Assembly: GCF_003182135.1 (NCBI RefSeq)
Contig: NZ_QGTL01000005.1
Span: forward strand, 186,001 to 250,000
Direction of reading: 5' to 3'
DNA length: 64,000 nt
Origin: Nocardia neocaledoniensis
GTDB taxonomy: Bacteria > Actinomycetota > Actinomycetes > Mycobacteriales > Mycobacteriaceae
Position numbers and translations under genes: made by a program
Notes under the pieces: generated by a model
The model's database searches: none
What the model was told of the DNA's origin: nothing
The model's input: only the letters and a program-made list of their open reading frames with translations
Shown: positions 59,876 through 64,000 of the stretch, piece after piece
How the letters are laid out: each line of letters begins with the position of its first letter
Position numbering within the stretch: the stretch's first letter is position 1

Positions 59876-60300
59876 GCGCGGGCGCGATAGAGCGCGGTGA
59901 AGACGACCGCGCGAGTCAGCGGTCGTGGCAGCGGCGTCCTGGTCCGGACCGTCACCTCGGTCCCGAGACCGTGCGGCGCGTCGGCGAAACTCACCCGCAC
60001 CCGCCATTCGCCGACCGCGTCCCCGGCGGCGAGGAAGCTCAGCCCGCCGTCGAGGTCGATCACCTCGGTCTCCCAGCGGGTCTCGGGCTCGGTTCCGGCG
60101 CCGAAGACCCAGGTGCTCCGGTCCGCGCCCTCGGATCGGAGCTCGGCGATGCCGTCGAGAATCCGATCGAGGTTGTCCGGGTCGTGCCAGAACGCCGCCA
60201 CCTCGGCGGGTGGCCGCGCGATCGTGATGGCCTGGGCCCGGGTCCCGCGGTCGTGGTCGAAGAGCAGTGGAACCCGGTGGGCGAGGTCGAGCAGATCCAT
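59876..60300 (-). pseudogene. SRPBCC protein gene truncated at its 3' end
   Basis: From ATG 60300 the translation (MDLLDLAHRVPLLF, ITIARPPAEVAAFWHDPDNLDRIL, WRVRVSFADAP, LTRAVVFTALYRARA) is a START-fold cyclase-like protein of about 140 residues. Near 59876 the match ends where the oppositely oriented ADH remnant begins. The frame then runs open, without a stop, to 58789 on the antisense of the remnants and the membrane protein gene. About 10 residues plus the native stop are lost, so a nearly complete fold with a long nonsense tail would be made, if anything. Confidence 0.65.
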
Positions 60301-60314
60301 GGCGCTCCTTCCGG

Positions 60315-60557
60315 TTACAACCGTGAGGACCACTCCATGGGCTCGAGCCCCTCGGTCCGGCGCAGCGTCTCCGCCGCGGCCTCGAGACGCAGCAGCGACT
60401 GTGCGGAGAGCCCGGCGGCGCAGGCGCACAGCGCGCGGAGCGGAGTGTCGTGGAGTTGGACGACCAGGTGGGTGTCGTAGACGGTCGCGTCGTCGGCCAC
60501 GTCGGGGCCGGTGACGTCGATCTGTCGCGCGCGGGGGTGGGGGCTGGGGTTCTGCAT
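60315..60557 (-). CDS. Small hypothetical protein upstream of the truncated SRPBCC gene
   Basis: 80 residues. AGGAG lies in front of the ATG at 60557. It reads ARQIDVTGPDVADDATVYDTHLVVQLHDTPLRALCACAAGLSAQ and further helical sequence; no motif I recognise and no membrane segment. It ends 14 bp before the SRPBCC start on the same strand, so the two formed an operon. It appears intact. Confidence 0.6.
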   Translation of the reverse strand: MQNPSPHPRARQIDVTGPDVADDATVYDTHLVVQLHDTPLRALCACAAGLSAQSLLRLEAAAETLRRTEGLEPMEWSSRL

Positions 60558-60732
60558 GGGACGCTCCTGTGCGGGCCTGGTGCCTCAGCCGCACTGCGTG
60601 CCGGCGAAGGTGATCGGGTGAATACCTCGCCGATTCCCGCTTCCGCCGACGCCAACCAGCGCCAGGCCACACAGCGCGCTTCGCATGCTCTCACGGGTCC
60701 TGCCGCCCCGGCCAGACAGTAAAACTAAGGTA

Positions 60733-60760
60733 TTTCACATTATCGGGTCCGAGTTAGGGT
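60733..60760 (+). promoter_or_regulatory. Possible promoter of the small secreted protein
   Basis: TTTCAC (60733-60738) and TAGGGT (60755-60760) are -35 and -10-like boxes with a 16-nt spacer. They lie 28 nt before the start codon, in an AT-richer stretch. Confidence 0.35.
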
Positions 60761-60788
60761 CGGCGCACACCCTTCACAGGAGTTCGTC

Positions 60789-61064
60789 ATGAATAGTCTC
60801 TTCACCAAAACCCTTGCCGCCATAGCTCTTTCCGCCACGTTGGTGGGCGCGTCGCCGGGTCTCGCGCAGGCCACGCCCGCCGTACCGATCGAGGATTCCG
60901 GTTCCGCGACCGGCTCCGGCGACTCCGGTTCGTCGCTGAAACCGCTGATCACTTTCCCGCTCGGGGCGCTCTATATACTGCTCTGCGACGCGGAGCCGAA
61001 CGGGCCGGTCTGCGCGTTGATCTACGAGATCGGCAGCGGCAGCAGCGAATCGGACGCGTCATGA
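60789..61064 (+). CDS. Small secreted protein
   Basis: 91 residues. The signal peptide (LFTKTLAAIALSATLVGASPGLAQA) ends near residue 28. The mature part is acidic and Ser/Gly-rich with a central hydrophobic stretch (LITFPLGALYILLC) and two Cys (LLCDAEPNGPVCAL) close enough for one disulfide. CACAGGAG lies before the ATG. Such tiny exported peptides are common in Nocardia. Function unknown. Confidence 0.75.
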   Translation: MNSLFTKTLAAIALSATLVGASPGLAQATPAVPIEDSGSATGSGDSGSSLKPLITFPLGALYILLCDAEPNGPVCALIYEIGSGSSESDAS

Positions 61065-61328
61065 GCGCGGGCACGCGGCGCGGGCCGTGCTCGACCTGAC
61101 CTCCGGCAGCGCCTGACAGCGTGCGCCGAGGGTGCTGGATCGCCCTCGGCGCACGTCCGCGCGGCCGGTCAACTGAGCGGGCGACGTTTCAGTCCATGGG
61201 GGTGGGTGCGGGCAGGTGTGGGGGTTTTGGGGCAGAATACGAAGGTGAACGAAGACCTGGAACGAGATGCGGGGTGCTGGCCGCTGTGAGATCGACGCGT
61301 GGCGCGACGCCTGTCCGCGGTTAGTTCG

Positions 61329-61790
61329 ATGTCGGATCAGGAAGACGGAGCCGGGCCCGGCGAGAGCCGATTCGACGCGGTCGAACAGCTGCGCCGGAAG
61401 TGGGAAGAGTCCAAGGCCGCCGACGCGGGCGAGAGCGGCGCGTCGAACGTGGTTCGGCTGCCCAGGCCGCCGCGCCGCGGCCGCACCGAGGCGAGCGAGG
61501 CCAGGCGCAGGCCGTGGTACCCCGAACCCGTCTACGATCCGGCGCCGACCCGCCCGGTGACCAGGGCGGAACTTCAGCAGGAGACCGGTGCGTGGCCGGT
61601 CGAGGGAGCGCCGCGCCGCGCGGCATCGGCGAGCGGGAGCGGCGAGCACGACGCGGACGTGATCGACCTCGGCGCGTCACGTCGCCGGCGCGCCGGTACG
61701 GACTCCACACCCGGAGTCACCCGGCCCAGGATGAGCCCGCGCCGCGTCGGCCCCGGCGACCGCAAGCCCGGCGACGACAGCGACCGCTGA
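61329..61790 (+). CDS. Basic, probably disordered hypothetical protein
   Basis: 153 residues from ATG 61329; GTG 61299 is an alternative, and neither has a good ribosome site. The sequence is rich in Arg, Pro, Glu and Ser with one amphipathic helix (SRFDAVEQLRRKWEESKAAD). The rest is low-complexity with basic patches (SRRRRAG). No known domain. It converges on the GH15 gene, 6 bp away. Reality as a gene is moderately supported by the helix and by the space being otherwise empty. Confidence 0.55.
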   Translation: MSDQEDGAGPGESRFDAVEQLRRKWEESKAADAGESGASNVVRLPRPPRRGRTEASEARRRPWYPEPVYDPAPTRPVTRAELQQETGAWPVEGAPRRAASASGSGEHDADVIDLGASRRRRAGTDSTPGVTRPRMSPRRVGPGDRKPGDDSDR

Positions 61791-61796
61791 CCCAGT

Positions 61797-63647
61797 TCAG
61801 CGCAGGGGCGAGGGTGGCTGAGCCTCGGCACGATCGAGTTCCTCGTCGAGTGCGAGCGCGGCGGCGATCAGGGCCAGATGCGTGAACGCCTGCGGGAAAT
61901 TGCCCAACTGCTCGCCGGACGGCCCGATCTCCTCGGCGAACAGTCCCACGTGATTGGCGTAGGTGAGCATCTTGTCGAAGGCGTAGCGGGCCTGCTGCAC
62001 CCTGCCGGTCCTGGCGAGCGCTTCGACGTAGAGGAAACTGCACAGGTTGAAGGTGCCCTCGGTACCGCGCAGACCGTCGGGCGAGGCCTCGGGGTCGTAC
62101 CGGTAGACCAGGCTGTCGCTGACGAGTTCGTGATCCATCGCCGCCAGCGTGCTCGTCCACATCGGATCGGTGGGGGACAGGAACCCCATCCGGGGCATGA
62201 GCAGCAGCGAGGCGTCGAGCACGTCGGTCGCGAAGTGCTGGACGAACGCCTGCCGCTGCGGATTCCATCCGCGCTCGACGATCTGCCGGAAGACGGCGTC
62301 GCGTTCGGTGGTCCAGCGGGCGACGTCGGCGGGCCTGGCCTGCTCGGTGGCCATCCGGATGGCGCGGTCGAACGCGACCCAGGTCATCAGCCTGCTGTAG
62401 GTGAAGTCCTGCCTGCCGCCGCGGGTCTCCCAGATGCCCTCGTCGGGCCGGTCCCAGTGGTCGGCGAGCCAGTCGATGAGGTCGGTGAAAGTCCGCCAGC
62501 CGGTGATGCCGGCCATGTCCGTCGCCTGCGCCAGCGCGTCGGTCGCCTCGCCGTAGATGTCGAGCTGGATCTGGTCGGCCGCCCCGTTGCCGACCCGTAC
62601 CGGCGCCGAGCCCCGGTATCCCGCCAGGTGGGGCAGCACGATCTCGTCGAGTTCCGGGTCGCCGTCGACCCGGTACATGATCTGCAGCGGCTCACCCGAG
62701 GCGGTGCCGCCCGCCTCGACGCGAGCGCGCAACCAGCGACGGAAGGCGAAGGCCTCCTCGGTGAAGCCGAGATCGATCAGGGCGCGCACCGACAGTGACG
62801 CGTCCCGGATCCAGGTGTAGCGATAGTCCCAATTGCGTTCGCCGCCGATCTGTTCGGGCAGTCCCATCGTGGCCGCGGCGATCGGGGCGCCGGTCGGGGC
62901 GTAGGTCAGCAGCTTGAGGGTGATCGCAGAGCGGTTGACCATGTCGCGCCAGCGCCCGCGATAGGTCGACGAGCGCAGCCAGGTCTGCCAGAAGTGGCGG
63001 CACCGGTCGAACTCCTCGACCATCGCGGGCCAGGTCGGCGCCGGCGAGACCGCCGCACCCGTGGGGACGGTGGTCAGCACGACGGCGGCCCGCTCGCCGG
63101 CGGACAGCGTGAACCGCGCGGTGACGTCCACCCGGTCGGCGTCGAGCACGATCGGATCGGTGGCCTGCAGGTGCAGATCGGCGACCGGGGAGCTGAAGAC
63201 CGCGGTCCGCTCGTCGACGGTGGTGAGGGTGTGCTCGGCCCGCGCGTAGTCGAATCGGGGACGGCACGCCAGGGTGAACGTGAGACGGCCGCGCACCACC
63301 CGGGCGACCCGGACCAGCCGGTGCCGTTCGGCCGGCTCGGTGCCGGCGATGGGCGCCATGAAGTCGGCCACCTCGCCCACGCCGTCCGGACCGGCGAACC
63401 GGGTGAGCAGGACGGCGGTGTCGGGGAGGTAGAGCTGCCGGACCGTCATCGCGGCGGCGGTCGGGTCGACCGCGAGCGCACAGTGCCCGCCCTTCTCGCT
63501 GTCGAGCAGCGAGCCGAACACACTCGGCGAATCGAAGCGGGGCGCGCACCACCAGTCGATGGTTCCCGCGGTCGACACGAGCGCGGCGGTCTGCAGGTCG
63601 CCGACGATGCCGTGGTCGTCGATCGCGGGATAGGCGTGCACAGCCAT
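61797..63647 (-). CDS. Glycoside hydrolase family 15 (trehalase/glucoamylase-type)
   Basis: 616 residues, the length of mycobacterial-type GH15 trehalases. An N-terminal beta-sandwich (about 1-230) leads to an (alpha/alpha)6 barrel. Active-site motifs: NWDYRYTWIRDASLS, DEGIWETRGG with the likely acid Glu, and FAEEIGPSGEQLGNFPQAFTHL with the likely base Glu. There is no signal peptide, so the protein is cytosolic. Trehalose or alpha-glucan are the candidate substrates. Its ATG lies 2 bp after the stop of the DUF1214 gene on the same strand, indicating one operon. Confidence 0.92.
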   Translation of the reverse strand: MAVHAYPAIDDHGIVGDLQTAALVSTAGTIDWWCAPRFDSPSVFGSLLDSEKGGHCALAVDPTAAAMTVRQLYLPDTAVLLTRFAGPDGVGEVADFMAPIAGTEPAERHRLVRVARVVRGRLTFTLACRPRFDYARAEHTLTTVDERTAVFSSPVADLHLQATDPIVLDADRVDVTARFTLSAGERAAVVLTTVPTGAAVSPAPTWPAMVEEFDRCRHFWQTWLRSSTYRGRWRDMVNRSAITLKLLTYAPTGAPIAAATMGLPEQIGGERNWDYRYTWIRDASLSVRALIDLGFTEEAFAFRRWLRARVEAGGTASGEPLQIMYRVDGDPELDEIVLPHLAGYRGSAPVRVGNGAADQIQLDIYGEATDALAQATDMAGITGWRTFTDLIDWLADHWDRPDEGIWETRGGRQDFTYSRLMTWVAFDRAIRMATEQARPADVARWTTERDAVFRQIVERGWNPQRQAFVQHFATDVLDASLLLMPRMGFLSPTDPMWTSTLAAMDHELVSDSLVYRYDPEASPDGLRGTEGTFNLCSFLYVEALARTGRVQQARYAFDKMLTYANHVGLFAEEIGPSGEQLGNFPQAFTHLALIAAALALDEELDRAEAQPPSPLR

Positions 63648-63649
63648 CC

Positions 63650-64000
63650 TCAGCGGACCTTGTGCACCGGCGGCGGCGTCCAGGTGCGGTCGAGCGCGGC
63701 GGCGTGCGGCGCGTACAGGCGCAGAGTGATGCCGAGCGGACCGATGGGGGCGGGCAACCAGTTCGACTCGCGCTCCGGCCCGGGGTTGGTGTGCGAGATG
63801 TGGATGTCGAGGGAACCGTCGGGGTTGAACCGGAGGTCGTCGCGGTCGCCGATGGCGAAGCGGTCGAGCTCGTTGGGCGCCTGGAAGCCCTCCGCGTCGT
63901 ACATGGTCACCGACCAGAAGGCGTCGACCGGCGGCAGCTCGCCCGCGTCGAAATGCAGGACGTAGTCGGAATCGCCTACGGGCGGTTTGCCTTCGGAGTC
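63650..64000 (-). CDS. DUF1214 protein, C-terminal part (cut by right window edge)
   Basis: The last 116 residues of a gene whose start lies beyond base 64000. The pattern YVLHFDAGELPPVDAFWSVTMYDAEG, ELDRFAIGDRDDLRFNPDGSLDIHI and WLPAPIGPLGITLRLYAP is the DUF1214 beta-sandwich, usually preceded by DUF1254. The frame is open to the edge, so the GTG at 63910 is internal, not a start. It is followed closely by the GH15 gene. Function unknown. Confidence 0.88.
   Translation of the reverse strand, partial: DSEGKPPVGDSDYVLHFDAGELPPVDAFWSVTMYDAEGFQAPNELDRFAIGDRDDLRFNPDGSLDIHISHTNPGPERESNWLPAPIGPLGITLRLYAPHAAALDRTWTPPPVHKVR

Noticed and set aside
58789..60672. Single 627-codon minus-strand frame
   Set aside because: Only the part from ATG 60300 to about 59876 is protein-like (SRPBCC); the rest is antisense to other genes and intergenic sequence.
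1..64000. tRNA, rRNA, insertion sequences or integrase genes
   Set aside because: No cloverleaf-like or rRNA sequence, no transposase or integrase motif and no flanking inverted repeats were seen by reading.

Overview
This window is GC-rich actinobacterial DNA. Long high-GC reading frames, many GTG starts, mycobacterial-type enzymes and many TetR/MarR regulators point to Nocardia or a close relative such as Rhodococcus. No rRNA, tRNA, insertion sequence or CRISPR array was seen. Family names come from reading the translations; no database search was run.

Layout. (1) 1-12.3 kb: the end of a modular type I polyketide synthase (the end of one module, a complete final module and a releasing thioesterase), facing a type II thioesterase and a SAM methyltransferase across a strong hairpin terminator. 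(2) 12.7-18.5 kb: a small membrane protein, an OsmC-like protein, a DUF4242 protein, a 960-residue LuxR-type ATPase regulator and a divergent FAD oxidoreductase. (3) 18.6-25 kb: secreted low-complexity proteins (Thr/Pro-rich and Gly/Asn-repeat), a MarR and a Crp-type regulator, a cyclase-family metal hydrolase and an SGNH hydrolase. (4) 24.9-29.6 kb: a possible PhlG-like hydrolase with a TetR gene, then a LacI repressor divergent from an acyl-CoA dehydrogenase/CoA-transferase pair that looks like glutarate catabolism. (5) 29.6-31.7 kb: a MarR-controlled drug exporter. (6) 31.7-39.5 kb: a catabolic operon (thiolase, START-fold protein, MaoC hydratase, SDR, double-length acyl-CoA dehydrogenase), divergent from a PhaC-like hydrolase across repeated operator-like sequences and followed by a TetR gene. 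(7) 39.5-47.7 kb: envelope and membrane proteins, a second TetR-exporter unit, a desaturase and a phage-type lipoprotein. (8) 47.7-58.8 kb: oxidoreductases and hydrolases each paired with a TetR or LysR regulator. (9) 58.8-64 kb: a membrane protein, a scar holding three gene remnants, a secreted peptide, and a GH15 glucosidase behind a DUF1214 gene cut by the window edge.

Two themes cross the window. First, twelve transcription regulators sit beside small catabolic or export units, often with a readable palindrome or repeat in the shared intergenic region. Second, at least six genes have a TANNNT -10 hexamer ending exactly 6 nt before the start codon and no ribosome binding site, the signature of leaderless transcripts in actinobacteria. 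The less ordinary items are the gene-remnant scar at 59.5-60.3 kb, the Rv0910-like protein inside a beta-oxidation operon, the PhlG-like candidate, the Clp-N/zinc-ribbon/membrane protein, and the GTGTCCCAC repeats upstream of the catabolic operon.
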